Below, piece after piece: positions 35,598-44,514 of a DNA stretch of 64,000 nt; position 1 is the stretch's first letter; the number at the start of each line of letters is the position of its first letter. The notes beneath the pieces are model-generated. The model was not told where the DNA came from. It ran no database searches and saw only the letters and a program-made list of their open reading frames with translations. The translations under genes and the position numbers were made by a program. This DNA comes from Pseudodesulfovibrio sediminis (GTDB taxonomy: Bacteria; Desulfobacterota; Desulfovibrionia; Desulfovibrionales; Desulfovibrionaceae): positions 124,001 to 188,000 of the forward strand of contig NZ_AP024485.1 of the NCBI RefSeq assembly GCF_020886695.1, read 5' to 3'.

Positions 35598-35650
35598 GAT
35601 TTTTCTGGTCGGGATGAGAGGATTTGAACCTCCGATCTCTGCGTCCCGAA
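35597..35650 (-). repeat. 54-bp direct repeat inside tRNA-Pro (att site at the intact gene)
   Basis: Identical to 32281-32334. It spans from the anticodon loop to just past the CCA end of the intact tRNA gene, so integration there leaves the tRNA functional. Confidence 0.9.
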
Positions 35651-35682
35651 CGCAGCGCTCTACCAGACTGAGCCACATCCCG
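35606..35682 (-). tRNA. tRNA-Pro (CGG anticodon)
   Basis: A 77-nt cloverleaf on the minus strand. The acceptor stem is CGGGATG paired with CATCCCG, and the D arm has GCTCAGTCTGGTAGAGC. The anticodon stem is CTGCG/CGCAG with loop TTCGGGA, giving anticodon CGG. The T arm is GGAGG-TTCAAAT-CCTCT, and CCA is encoded. It reads Pro codon CCG. It is the insertion target of the adjacent island. Confidence 0.96.
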
Positions 35683-35697
35683 ATTGCGTGAGAGGGG

Positions 35698-35726
35698 TGT
35701 TTAGCTCACGGGTGACGAAAAGGCAA
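35698..35726 (-). promoter_or_regulatory. Putative promoter of tRNA-Pro
   Basis: Read on the minus strand, TTGCCT (35721-35726) and TAAACA (35698-35703) are 17 bp apart and about 16 bp before the tRNA 5' end. Both boxes match the sigma-70 consensus only partly. Confidence 0.35.
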
Positions 35727-35922
35727 GCCAAAATGTACAACTCGGCGCAAGTTTGTGGACAAAGGTGCTAATTCTGCCTAAAGTTCGGAGATTGAATGAC
35801 AAAATAATCCTTTCGGGGGTGATCGGCTAAGGGTGTCGCCTGCGGTGAGTGCGATGCTGGAGCTGTATCGTCGGAAGACGGTATATGCTTGCTATCCGGC
35901 TTATTTCAAAGGAGATGTATAC

Positions 35923-36972
35923 GTGATCAAAGTGCTCGTTGTGGATGATTCCGCTTTTATGAGAAAAGCCCTCAGCACGATGCTCGATAAAGACCCCGAT
36001 ATTACTGTGGTCGGTACTGCTAATAATGGTCAGGAAGGACTGGACATGGTGCGGAGCCTAGATCCTGATGTCGTGACCATGGATATCGAGATGCCCAAAA
36101 TGGACGGGCTGACCGCTCTGAGGCATATCATGATGGAGTCGCCGCGACCTGTTCTCATGGTCAGTTCCCTGACTACCGAAGGGGCAGAGTCTACCCTGAA
36201 GGCGATGGAGCTCGGGGCTGTTGATTTTATACCGAAGCAGTTGTCCAAGGTTTCGCTGGATATCATCAAAATAGAAAAAGATCTTATTGCCCGGGTCAAG
36301 ACCGTTGCTCTTCGCAAGATGCGGCATGTGTCGGCTCGTGCCGTGCGGCCCAAACCTGCGCCGGTTGTTCGAAGGCGTCGAGTGGCTGGCAGCAGGCCAG
36401 TTCGTGACGTGGTCGCCATTGGCGTATCCACTGGCGGGCCTCCTGTTGTTCAGAAAATTCTGTCATCACTTCCCGAAGATTTCCCGGCCTCGATCGTCAT
36501 TGCGCAGCATATGCCCGCAGCGTTTACCGGTCCCTTTGCCGCCCGTCTTGATGGTGTCAGCAAGCTCACGGTCAAAGAAGCCGAAACCGGTGATGTTCTG
36601 AAACCGGGCCATGTCTTCATTTCTCCTGGCGGCAGGCATCTTGTTCTGGATCAGAAAATAAGCCGAGTGGATGTGGTGGTTACTGATGAACCCGCTGGTG
36701 AACTCTATAAACCCTCAGCCAATGTGATGATCAGTTCTGTGGCCAAGGCTGTTGGCAAGCGTGCCCTTGGCGTCATCCTGACCGGCATGGGCTATGATGG
36801 CTGCGAAGGGATTCGAGATCTCAAGAGTAAAGGTGGCAGGGCATTGGCGCAAAGTGACTCTACGTGTGTTGTCTATGGCATGCCCAAGGCGATTGTTGAT
36901 GCGAAGTTGGCTGACGAAATTATTGATCTTGATGATATGTCTAATGCCATCATGGAAAATTTATATAAGTAA
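35923..36972 (+). CDS. cheB: Protein-glutamate methylesterase CheB
   Basis: A 349-residue two-domain protein. The receiver (about 1-120) begins MIKVLVVDDSAFMRK with acidic pair Asp8-Asp9 and phosphoacceptor Asp54 (TMDIEMP). The methylesterase domain (about 160-349) has the catalytic Ser169 (GVSTGGP), His196 (AQHMP) and Asp292 (TGMGYDG). It demethylates and deamidates chemoreceptors when phosphorylated by CheA. GTG at 35923 is the start because AAAGGAG lies nine bases upstream; the frame is open back to 35833 but those residues are not receiver-like. It is the first gene of the chemosensory operon. Confidence 0.95.
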   Translation: MIKVLVVDDSAFMRKALSTMLDKDPDITVVGTANNGQEGLDMVRSLDPDVVTMDIEMPKMDGLTALRHIMMESPRPVLMVSSLTTEGAESTLKAMELGAVDFIPKQLSKVSLDIIKIEKDLIARVKTVALRKMRHVSARAVRPKPAPVVRRRRVAGSRPVRDVVAIGVSTGGPPVVQKILSSLPEDFPASIVIAQHMPAAFTGPFAARLDGVSKLTVKEAETGDVLKPGHVFISPGGRHLVLDQKISRVDVVVTDEPAGELYKPSANVMISSVAKAVGKRALGVILTGMGYDGCEGIRDLKSKGGRALAQSDSTCVVYGMPKAIVDAKLADEIIDLDDMSNAIMENLYK

Positions 36973-37018
36973 ACCAGGTGGATTGAACCTCGAAAACCCT
37001 ACTGGGAGGACTTGAGAC

Positions 37019-38956
37019 ATGGCGGATTGTACTGAGTACCTGGTACTTTTGGGCAGCGACAACAAAGAAGTTGTTCGGGAAAGCGCATTTATGGCTGGCG
37101 AGGACAACTGTGTCGAAGCCGTGCCCAAACTGGCAGAATTGTTGAAGACACATCATCTGGGCATTCAGGAAGCCGTGGATAGCAGCCTACGCAAAATCGG
37201 AGGCAAGGAGACCGTACAGGCGGTCATTCCGTTGCTGCGTTCAGACGAGGCTCCGGTGCGCAATCTATCCATGGATATTCTGCGCGAGGTAGGCAATCAG
37301 GACATGGCATCCCTCATCGGGTTGATTCATGATAACGATGCCGACATAAGGATTTTTGTTTCCGATATTCTCGGTTCCACCGGCAATATGCTGGCAGTGG
37401 AGCCTTTGTGTGACGCGTTGCTGAGGGACCCTGAAGTCAACGTCCGCTATCAGGCCGCAGTCAGTCTTGGCGAGCTTGGTCTGGAAGAGGCTGCCCCGTG
37501 TCTGAATCGGGCCATCGACGATGAGGAGTGGGTTCAATACTCCGTCATCGAAGCGTTGACCAAGATCGGGCACGCAAGCTCCGTGGATGCGCTGGTCAAG
37601 GCGTTGGACAGTGCGTCTGATCTGGTGGCTTCCATGATCATAGATTCTCTGGGTGAACTCGGAAACGTCAAGGCTGTTACCCTGTTGCTCAAGCGTATGC
37701 CGGATGCGCCGACAGCGTTGCGGAACAAGATCGTCAAGGCTGTGGTCAAGATTCTTGGCGGCAAGTCTTTGACCCTGCTGAGTGAAGGGGAGCGTGAGCG
37801 GTTCAGGCAATATCTGCTGGTGGCTCTCGAAGATGAAGATGTGGAAATTCAGGATGCGGCAATTCAGGGCTTGGCCCATGTGGGCGGCGAAGAGGCGTCC
37901 AAAGGAATTTTGTCCATCGCCGGCGATCTGGATTATGATCGGGATCAGGATCGGTTGAGCAGCATTACCCAGTCTTTGGCCGAAATCGGCATGACCGAAG
38001 CCCTCAACGATGGCCTGCTTGGTGAACATGCTGGTGTAGCGCGTGTTGCCGTTCAGGTGTTGTCACAGATTGCCTTTGATACCAGTGCTGAAGAGGATAC
38101 GGTCTGCTCCGTGCTGATGGATGCGTTCTGGAAAGCCGGGCTGACCATGCAGCGGGAGATCGTCAGCGTCATCGCCTCTCGTGGAAAGGACTGTGCCAAG
38201 GACTTCTTTTCACGAGTGCTCGATGAGCATACGGACGGCACTGTCCTGAAGAGTGCGGTATATTTTCTGGGCGAAAAGCTCAGACTGCCTGAAGTGGCAG
38301 AACGTATCTTCCCACTCATGGATCATCAGTATGATGACGTCAAGGAAGCCGCTCTGGAGGCATGTATCGCCATCGGAGACGACAAGGTACGGAGCCACTT
38401 CCGTGATATGTTTGAAAGTTTGTCTGCCATCCATCGTCTCATGGCCACGTATGCTCTGGGGAAACTGGGGGCCATGGACAACTTTGATCTGTTGACACAG
38501 GCAGCCGAGGATGAAGAGCCTGATATCCGCAAGGTCGCTGTGGAGGCCCTGGCTTCAGCCTCTGAAGCGAGTGAGGCGTGGCGGCCGCTGGTTTTGAGAA
38601 GGTTGTCCGATGAAAACAAGGACGTCAGGCTGACCGTCATTGAGATCATGGGCCGGTATTACGACGAGGAAATGATCCCGTATCTGCTGGATGCGTTGAA
38701 TGACCACGACGACTGGGTAAAAATCCGGGCGATGGATGCTCTGGGTGAACACGCCACGGCGGAAGCGGCGTCGGTCATGATTGATATGTTGAATGATCCA
38801 AACCGGTTCGTGGTCATGAAAGCCATTGAGGCTTTGGGGAATATCGGTGGGACACAGGCCTTTACGGCATTGCTTGATGTGACCAACAGCGACGAATATG
38901 AACTGGTGAGTGCAGCCGAAGACGCTATCGCCAAGATACAGGAATTCCAGGAGTAG
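37019..38956 (+). CDS. HEAT-repeat protein in the che operon
   Basis: A 645-residue protein made almost wholly of HEAT/PBS-lyase-type helical repeats. These are visible as recurring A-V-x-x-L-x-x-L-G patterns, for example VEPLCDALLRDPEVNVRYQA and later AMDALGEHATAEAASVMIDM. There is no catalytic motif, signal or membrane helix. Such solenoids serve as protein-protein interaction platforms. It sits between cheB and cheR in the same orientation (46-bp and 9-bp gaps), so it is probably a scaffold or regulator of this chemosensory system. GGGAGGAC before the ATG supports the start. Confidence 0.88.
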   Translation: MADCTEYLVLLGSDNKEVVRESAFMAGEDNCVEAVPKLAELLKTHHLGIQEAVDSSLRKIGGKETVQAVIPLLRSDEAPVRNLSMDILREVGNQDMASLIGLIHDNDADIRIFVSDILGSTGNMLAVEPLCDALLRDPEVNVRYQAAVSLGELGLEEAAPCLNRAIDDEEWVQYSVIEALTKIGHASSVDALVKALDSASDLVASMIIDSLGELGNVKAVTLLLKRMPDAPTALRNKIVKAVVKILGGKSLTLLSEGERERFRQYLLVALEDEDVEIQDAAIQGLAHVGGEEASKGILSIAGDLDYDRDQDRLSSITQSLAEIGMTEALNDGLLGEHAGVARVAVQVLSQIAFDTSAEEDTVCSVLMDAFWKAGLTMQREIVSVIASRGKDCAKDFFSRVLDEHTDGTVLKSAVYFLGEKLRLPEVAERIFPLMDHQYDDVKEAALEACIAIGDDKVRSHFRDMFESLSAIHRLMATYALGKLGAMDNFDLLTQAAEDEEPDIRKVAVEALASASEASEAWRPLVLRRLSDENKDVRLTVIEIMGRYYDEEMIPYLLDALNDHDDWVKIRAMDALGEHATAEAASVMIDMLNDPNRFVVMKAIEALGNIGGTQAFTALLDVTNSDEYELVSAAEDAIAKIQEFQE

Positions 38957-38965
38957 GCGCATTCT

Positions 38966-39841
38966 ATGTCTTCGCTTTTTTCCAAAAGCATATCCCTCGG
39001 CAAGGAACACAAGATTTCGGACTCGGAATTCACGAATTTGCGGGATTTTATCTATGCCCAATGCGGTATATATGTTGCTGATAATCGTAAATATCTGCTT
39101 GAGAACCGGCTGGGAAACCGACTCAAGAAGCTCAATCTCAAGAATTTTGATGAATACTATAACCTGCTGAGGTTTGATGTCGGAAAGGCCCAGGAGATGA
39201 AAAAGCTGTTCGAGGTTATCACTACCAATGAGACCAGTTTTTATCGGAATCCGCCCCAGCTCGATGTTTTTCAAAATGAAGTGCTCAACGAAGTGGTCAG
39301 CAAGGCTCGCCATCAGGGCAAGAAGCTTAGAATATGGTCTGCAGGGTGTTCGACAGGCGAGGAACCATACACCATCTCCATGATTATTCATGAGATGTTG
39401 AAAAAGGAAGTGCCTACCTGGGACATTCGGATTACGGCAAATGATTTGTCAGAGCGTGTTCTCGAGTCCGCGCGCAGAGCTGTTTATAACGACTACACTT
39501 TGCGTACGACGCCGAAGGATGTGGCGGACAGATATTTTGAACTTGAGTCGGGGCAGAACCGTCTAAATCAGGAAGTGAAGCGGTTGGTCAGCTTCGGCCA
39601 GATCAATCTGAAGGACCGGATTCAGGTAAAGCGTGTACCGCGTTCGCAGATCGTTTTTTGCAGAAATGTTATTATTTATTTTGATGATGAAATGAAAAAG
39701 CAGGTCATTAGTGCATTTTATGATAACCTGTTGCCCGGTGGGTACCTCGTAATCGGGCATTCGGAGTCGTTGCACAATATTACCCGAGCTTTTAAGCCGA
39801 TTCATTATCCTGGCTCGATCATTTATAAAAAGGAAGAGTAG
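38966..39841 (+). CDS. cheR: Chemotaxis methyltransferase CheR
   Basis: A 291-residue protein-glutamate O-methyltransferase. The N-terminal helical domain (about 15-80, with FTNLRDFIYAQCGIYV) is followed by the SAM-binding domain: LRIWSAGCSTGEEPYTISM, then ITANDLSERVLESAR and VFCRNVIIYFDDEMK, ending with LVIGHSESL. It methylates receptor glutamates, opposing CheB. The gene starts nine bases after the HEAT gene. A GGAG site is present but far from the ATG. Confidence 0.95.
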   Translation: MSSLFSKSISLGKEHKISDSEFTNLRDFIYAQCGIYVADNRKYLLENRLGNRLKKLNLKNFDEYYNLLRFDVGKAQEMKKLFEVITTNETSFYRNPPQLDVFQNEVLNEVVSKARHQGKKLRIWSAGCSTGEEPYTISMIIHEMLKKEVPTWDIRITANDLSERVLESARRAVYNDYTLRTTPKDVADRYFELESGQNRLNQEVKRLVSFGQINLKDRIQVKRVPRSQIVFCRNVIIYFDDEMKKQVISAFYDNLLPGGYLVIGHSESLHNITRAFKPIHYPGSIIYKKEE

Positions 39842-39900
39842 GATGAGCATGGCTTCGGATGGATTTTTTTGGTATTCGATTTGTTCTTCAAGGGGGAACT

Positions 39901-40269
39901 ATGCCTAAACATATTTTGATAGTGGACGATTCAAAGACTGTGCGAAATCTTGTGGCCTTCATAATGAAAAAAGAAGGTTTCAAGGTCACCACGGCGGAGG
40001 ACGGTCTGGATGGTTTGGAAAAGCTATATAGCTTGAACCAGGTTGATTTGATCGTTTCCGATGTTAATATGCCCCGTATGGATGGATTGACGTTCATCAA
40101 GAATGTCCGCGAGCAGGGAGCTTACAGAGATATTCCCATCGTGGTTTTGTCGACTGAAGGACAGGATAAGGATATTCAAACAGGCCTTACTGTGGGCGCA
40201 AATCTGTATATGGTCAAACCCGCCCAGCCTGAAAAACTTGTCAGAAATGTCAAGATGTTGCTTGGATAG
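39901..40269 (+). CDS. cheY: CheY-type response regulator
   Basis: A 122-residue stand-alone receiver: KHILIVDDSKTVRNLV, phosphoacceptor Asp54 in VSDVNMPRMDGL, the conserved Thr/Ser as VLSTEG and the final Lys in MVKPAQPEKL. The ATG at 39901 follows AAGGGGG. It likely carries phosphate from CheA to the motor or acts as a phosphate sink. It lies between cheR and cheA. Confidence 0.93.
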   Translation: MPKHILIVDDSKTVRNLVAFIMKKEGFKVTTAEDGLDGLEKLYSLNQVDLIVSDVNMPRMDGLTFIKNVREQGAYRDIPIVVLSTEGQDKDIQTGLTVGANLYMVKPAQPEKLVRNVKMLLG

Positions 40270-40360
40270 AGGTTCCGTTGCAGTGTGCATGGGGTGAGTT
40301 ACAATCCGAGCGTCTCTGTTCCTGTTTTGGAGCGGGCGTTCACAGCTTTAAGGGAAATCC

Positions 40361-43333
40361 ATGAGTCAGGACTTTCTCGATCAAGAAATTTTAGCCGACT
40401 TTTTTCTCGAAGCAAAAGAGCATCTGGAAACAATCGAACCCAACTTGCTCGAACTTGAAAAGAGTCCGGAAAATCTGGCCCTTCTCAATGAGATCTTTCG
40501 TCCAATGCATTCTCTCAAGGGAGCTTCCGGCTTTCTTGGTTTGAACAAGATCAATGGATTGGCGCACAAGGCAGAGAATATTCTGGATGAATTGCGTCAG
40601 GGGTCCATGCTGGTCACCGAGTCCATCATGGATTTGATTCTTTCAGCCACTGACGCCCTGCGGACCATGGTTGATAATCTGGAGAGCAGTGGCGTGGAAG
40701 GGGATGTCGACACCTCCCCGATCATCGCTCAGATTGAATTGGCTCTCAAGGGCGAGCTGGCTGAATCCGCTCCGGCCAATGAGCCTGTCTGTGAACCTGA
40801 AACAGTTGTCGCTGTTCAAGAGGAACCAGTTCAGGAGAGTACCTCTGCACCTGAACCTGCACCTGTCATTCAATCCGTCCAGGAGACGGATCAAGTTGGG
40901 GAGGAAGCCATGCCCTCATCATTCGACCCACAGCCAGATCCCGACTTTGATGCCACTCCCTATGTCTTGACGACCGTGGGTGAAGGCCATCTGGCCGATT
41001 TTCTCGAAGAGGCACAGGAAATTGTGGAGAACCTCAACCGCTGCCTCCTGGCTTTGGAAGGGGATCCCGACGACAGTAATGAACTGATCAATGATACCTT
41101 CAGATATTTTCATAATCTGAAAGGCAATAGTGGCATAATAGGCTTCAAGGAACTCAATTCCCTGACTCATGAAGCTGAAACGCTGCTCAATAATGTCCGT
41201 AAGGGTGAGATCGCATCCAGCCAGGGGTTGATTGACCTGTTGTTGGCAGCCGTCGATCTCATCGAAATGCTCGTTTCCAAGGTGGACATCGCGACCAATA
41301 AGGTCCAGCCGGTGGACACCAGTGTCATGGCTCAGATCCTCCAAAAGGTGACCGGGGATGGCAATGTCGATGCTGTTCGCGGCCTGGGAGGCGTTAAATC
41401 CAAGGGGGAAGAGGCCCCGGTCGAGAATGCACCCGTAGCGGATGCTCCGGCAGAAGCCGCTGGCAAGGAATACGACCCCGAAGATATTGCCTTGTTTGTT
41501 CAGACCATAAATCAGCAGCTCGAAGGCACTGTGATTGCTTTTGCTATGCTCAGGGAAGATGCCAACCAACGCGAGATCATTGATGGCCTTTTTCGTATTT
41601 TTCAGACCATTCATAATTCCACCGGGTACATGGGATTGGATGAGGTCAAGGAGTTCGCCGGTCGGACTGTTGGGCTGGTTGATCAGGCCCGTAATACTGA
41701 CATGGATTTTTCGTTGATGTTGGATATTCTGGAACAAGAATTCGCAATTCTCAAGGATATGATTCTCAAGGAGATGGAGGTCTTGACCGGTGGCCCTGTC
41801 GAAGATCCCACAGTAAACGTAGGCAAGGGCGACGGCGCGGCAGCGTCCGTGACCAATACCGCCTCGATACCTACTGCGCAGCCAGCAGAGGCACCTGCTT
41901 CGTCTCCCGCTCCCGAACCGGAGCCAGTGGTCGCACCTCCTGCACCGGTCGCTGAATCCGCGCCGAATCCGGCTTCAAAGCCTGCGTCACAACCGACACC
42001 CAAGGCAGCCCCGAAACCGGTTGCCAAGCCCAATGTGCCTGCTGCCAAAAAGGCGGCGGCCGCACCTGCTCCTGCCAAGCACAAGGTGTCGAGTACCATC
42101 CGTGTGGACCACCACAAGCTGGACCACCTGATGAACGTCATCGGCGAGTTGATTATCAACCGAAACCGGTACGCCATGCTGGCCCGTGCTCTGGAAGAAG
42201 GGCAGGAAGATGTGCATGTGGTCGCTCAGCAGCTCACAGAGACCACCTATGCCATGGCGCGTATTTCAGATGACCTTCAGGACACCATCATGAAGGTACG
42301 CATGGTACCGGTTCAGACTGTTTTTTCCCGCTTCCCACGACTTGTTCGTGACCTGAGCCGCAAATCCGGCAAGCAGGTTGAACTGATCATGGAAGGCGAA
42401 GAGACCGAATTTGACAAGTCCGTGGTAGAGGAGATCGGCGATCCGCTGGTTCACCTTGTCCGTAATGCTGTTGACCATGGTCTTGAAGGCGAGGAAGAGC
42501 GTCTGGCGGCAGGCAAAAAGTCCAAAGGCCATGTCTGGCTCCGCGCTTATCACAAGGGAAATTCCGTTGCCATCGAGGTAGAGGATGACGGACGTGGCAT
42601 GGACCCGGAAAAGCTTAAGCAGGTGGCTATCCGAAAGGGTGTCATCACCCCGGAGGAAGCCAATGCCATGGATGACCGTGAGGCCTTGGACCTTATCTTT
42701 GCTCCCGGTTTTTCATCTGCGGAGAAAGTCACTGACATTTCCGGTAGAGGCGTGGGAATGGATGTGGTCAAGACCAATATCAAGAACCTCAAGGGCAGCG
42801 TGAATACGCAGTCTGAAGTGGGCAAGGGGACCAAATTAACCCTGACCCTGCCGCTGACACTGGCGATCATTGATGCTCTCATGGTGCAGGTGGCGGGAGA
42901 TACGTTTGCCATTCCGCTGGACGCCGTGTCCGAGACCACCAAGATTGAGGTGGAGAAACTCTCCGACGTCAACAACCGTAAGGCGGTGACGTTACGCGGG
43001 GAGGTGCTGGGTATCGTCGAGCTGGCCGAACTGCTTGATTTGCCGCAGTCCATGGATGATCGCGACGTATTGCCTATGGTTGTTATCCAAGACAATGACC
43101 GTCGGCTTGGTCTGGTTGTGGATCGTCTTCTGGAGCGTCAGGAGATCGTTATCAAACCGCTTGGCCAGTACCTGAACAATTTCAATCTCAAGGGATTGTC
43201 CGGTGCCACCATCATGGGCGATGGCTCGGTGGTGCTTATTCTTGATCCGCACGAGATCTATTCTCTGTCCACACAGCTTGGCCGTAAACAGGAGCCACTG
43301 TTGGTGGGAGGTTCGTTGCCACGCGGAAAGTAG
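40361..43333 (+). CDS. cheA: CheA-type histidine kinase with three Hpt modules
   Basis: A 990-residue kinase. Hpt1 has His50 (RPMHSLKGASG) and Hpt2 has His251 (RYFHNLKGNSG). Hpt3 (about 370-500) has Gln415 where the histidine should be (RIFQTIHNSTG), so it cannot be phosphorylated there. A Pro/Ala-rich linker (about 505-575) follows. Then come the dimerisation domain, HATPase (N-box HLVRNAVDHGLE near 700, DDGRGMD near 743, GRGVGMD near 800), and a C-terminal CheW-like domain (about 845-985). It autophosphorylates and signals to CheY and CheB. No receptor or cheW gene lies in the window. Confidence 0.95.
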   Translation: MSQDFLDQEILADFFLEAKEHLETIEPNLLELEKSPENLALLNEIFRPMHSLKGASGFLGLNKINGLAHKAENILDELRQGSMLVTESIMDLILSATDALRTMVDNLESSGVEGDVDTSPIIAQIELALKGELAESAPANEPVCEPETVVAVQEEPVQESTSAPEPAPVIQSVQETDQVGEEAMPSSFDPQPDPDFDATPYVLTTVGEGHLADFLEEAQEIVENLNRCLLALEGDPDDSNELINDTFRYFHNLKGNSGIIGFKELNSLTHEAETLLNNVRKGEIASSQGLIDLLLAAVDLIEMLVSKVDIATNKVQPVDTSVMAQILQKVTGDGNVDAVRGLGGVKSKGEEAPVENAPVADAPAEAAGKEYDPEDIALFVQTINQQLEGTVIAFAMLREDANQREIIDGLFRIFQTIHNSTGYMGLDEVKEFAGRTVGLVDQARNTDMDFSLMLDILEQEFAILKDMILKEMEVLTGGPVEDPTVNVGKGDGAAASVTNTASIPTAQPAEAPASSPAPEPEPVVAPPAPVAESAPNPASKPASQPTPKAAPKPVAKPNVPAAKKAAAAPAPAKHKVSSTIRVDHHKLDHLMNVIGELIINRNRYAMLARALEEGQEDVHVVAQQLTETTYAMARISDDLQDTIMKVRMVPVQTVFSRFPRLVRDLSRKSGKQVELIMEGEETEFDKSVVEEIGDPLVHLVRNAVDHGLEGEEERLAAGKKSKGHVWLRAYHKGNSVAIEVEDDGRGMDPEKLKQVAIRKGVITPEEANAMDDREALDLIFAPGFSSAEKVTDISGRGVGMDVVKTNIKNLKGSVNTQSEVGKGTKLTLTLPLTLAIIDALMVQVAGDTFAIPLDAVSETTKIEVEKLSDVNNRKAVTLRGEVLGIVELAELLDLPQSMDDRDVLPMVVIQDNDRRLGLVVDRLLERQEIVIKPLGQYLNNFNLKGLSGATIMGDGSVVLILDPHEIYSLSTQLGRKQEPLLVGGSLPRGK

Positions 43334-43340
43334 TTTCAAT

Positions 43341-43384
43341 AAAAAAAAGGCCGGGAAGCAATTATTGCTTCCCGGCCTTTTTTT
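43341..43384. terminator. Bidirectional Rho-independent terminator after cheA
   Basis: A 13-bp stem (43349-43361 with 43365-43377, GGCCGGGAAGCAA core) has a 3-nt loop, eight A to the left and seven T to the right, between convergent cheA and the membrane-protein gene. Confidence 0.93.
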
Positions 43385-43394
43385 GTGTCTTTGG

Positions 43395-44321
43395 CTAGAG
43401 CATGGACATGAAATTCATGAACAGCGTTGCGTTTAATGTGTGCATGATCCACAGAAGCGCGGCGGCTACAAAGGCCACACCTTTGAGTCGGAGCGGGGAT
43501 TCGCTTCTGGCGAGAGCCATCCAGAGGATGACGCAAATCACGCCCAGACCGACCAGCGATGCCCATACATAGGCCAGCGGCGTGTCGAGAACCAGGGTCT
43601 TGAAATTCTGGGGGAGCAGGACAAAAAGCCACCCCTGACAGCCGAGAAAGGCGATCATGGGCAGAACCGCCCAACGGGACGCCAGTTTGAGAGCAAAGTT
43701 GTAATAATCGCGGCCAAAATCGTCTTTTTCCCGGCGCAGGACAAGATAGGTGACGCTGAGCGCCGCGGCAACAGAGAGAACCAGAAAGACGAACATGGTC
43801 GACATGGGCTGGGCCATGGAGATCGCGGTAGCGGTGTTTCCTGCCGCATCTGACCCCATGGTCAGGGCAATGGAGAGCTTGGCATAGATGGCATAGGCGA
43901 CACAGACCATGGCAGACAGGGTCGAGATCACGCCGAGCAACATATGAACGCTCTTGAGATTGCGCAATTTTTTCCAGGTCGCGAAATACAGAATGCCGAC
44001 AACAATAAAGACCGCATAGGAAAGCAGGGGAATGAAGAGCGGCGACTTGGTATCAAGGACAAATGAGTTGCCCTGCGGCGACTTGAACAGGAAGATGCCA
44101 AGCGTGATTCCATAGATGACAAGCGTGAACAGTGTCAGCATGAGCCCCATGGCGCTGCTCTGTTGTCCATATTTATCGAAAAAGACTTTTTTTTGTGATT
44201 TGGCCGAAATCTCTCCGAGCAGGGCGATGGCCGGGCTGCCCAGAGCTGCCATGCCAAGAAGGCTGAAGAAGGCCGGGATCAGCATATAGGTGATCATTCT
44301 CAGGGTTTCATTCAGGTCCAT
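43395..44321 (-). CDS. Polytopic membrane protein of unknown function
   Basis: A 308-residue protein with about eight predicted membrane helices. The first (LIPAFFSLLGMAALGSPAIA) is followed by a charged loop FFDKYGQQSSAMG; others include MLTLFTLVIYGITLGIFL and LLGVISTLSAMVCVAYAIY. The start at 44321 (MDLNETL) is preferred; the longer frame to 44402 has a non-membrane N-terminus with no site. I do not recognise the family; there are scattered His but no clear heme-ligand pattern. It is divergent from the cpoB-like gene. Confidence 0.75.
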   Translation of the reverse strand: MDLNETLRMITYMLIPAFFSLLGMAALGSPAIALLGEISAKSQKKVFFDKYGQQSSAMGLMLTLFTLVIYGITLGIFLFKSPQGNSFVLDTKSPLFIPLLSYAVFIVVGILYFATWKKLRNLKSVHMLLGVISTLSAMVCVAYAIYAKLSIALTMGSDAAGNTATAISMAQPMSTMFVFLVLSVAAALSVTYLVLRREKDDFGRDYYNFALKLASRWAVLPMIAFLGCQGWLFVLLPQNFKTLVLDTPLAYVWASLVGLGVICVILWMALARSESPLRLKGVAFVAAALLWIMHTLNATLFMNFMSML

Positions 44322-44514
44322 GTGGTGGATCTCCAGTTTTGGGGTGCTGTGCGCCGTTGCAGTAGGTGGGGGTTTTTTGCCTGAAAAACGGCTGTCATGC
44401 AAGGTTTTGCTTTTGCGATATTCATTGAAGAATTGCTATCGCTTCCTTGCAAAAAATCGCTGTATCGCCTATTCCCTATAAAACGCCCAACCGGAGTATG
44501 CGGAGAATCCATCG

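Larger units (their letters stand above)
30581..35682. mobile_element. Two-part integrated island at tRNA-Pro(CGG), no integrase left
   Basis: The region is bounded on the right by the intact tRNA-Pro (35606-35682) and carries two further copies of its 3' half at 32281-32334 and 30581-30626. This tandem arrangement is what successive site-specific insertions at a tRNA 3' end produce. Each unit carries cargo: purT in the distal unit; a racemase, a DUF1611 protein and an RRM gene in the proximal unit. No recombinase, transposase or phage gene is seen, so the elements are probably remnants or need an integrase in trans. Several parts are clearly AT-richer than the surrounding chromosome. Confidence 0.75.

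Noticed and set aside
41870..42080. Pro/Ala-rich repeats in cheA as DNA repeat element
   Set aside because: In-frame low-complexity linker between Hpt3 and the kinase core.
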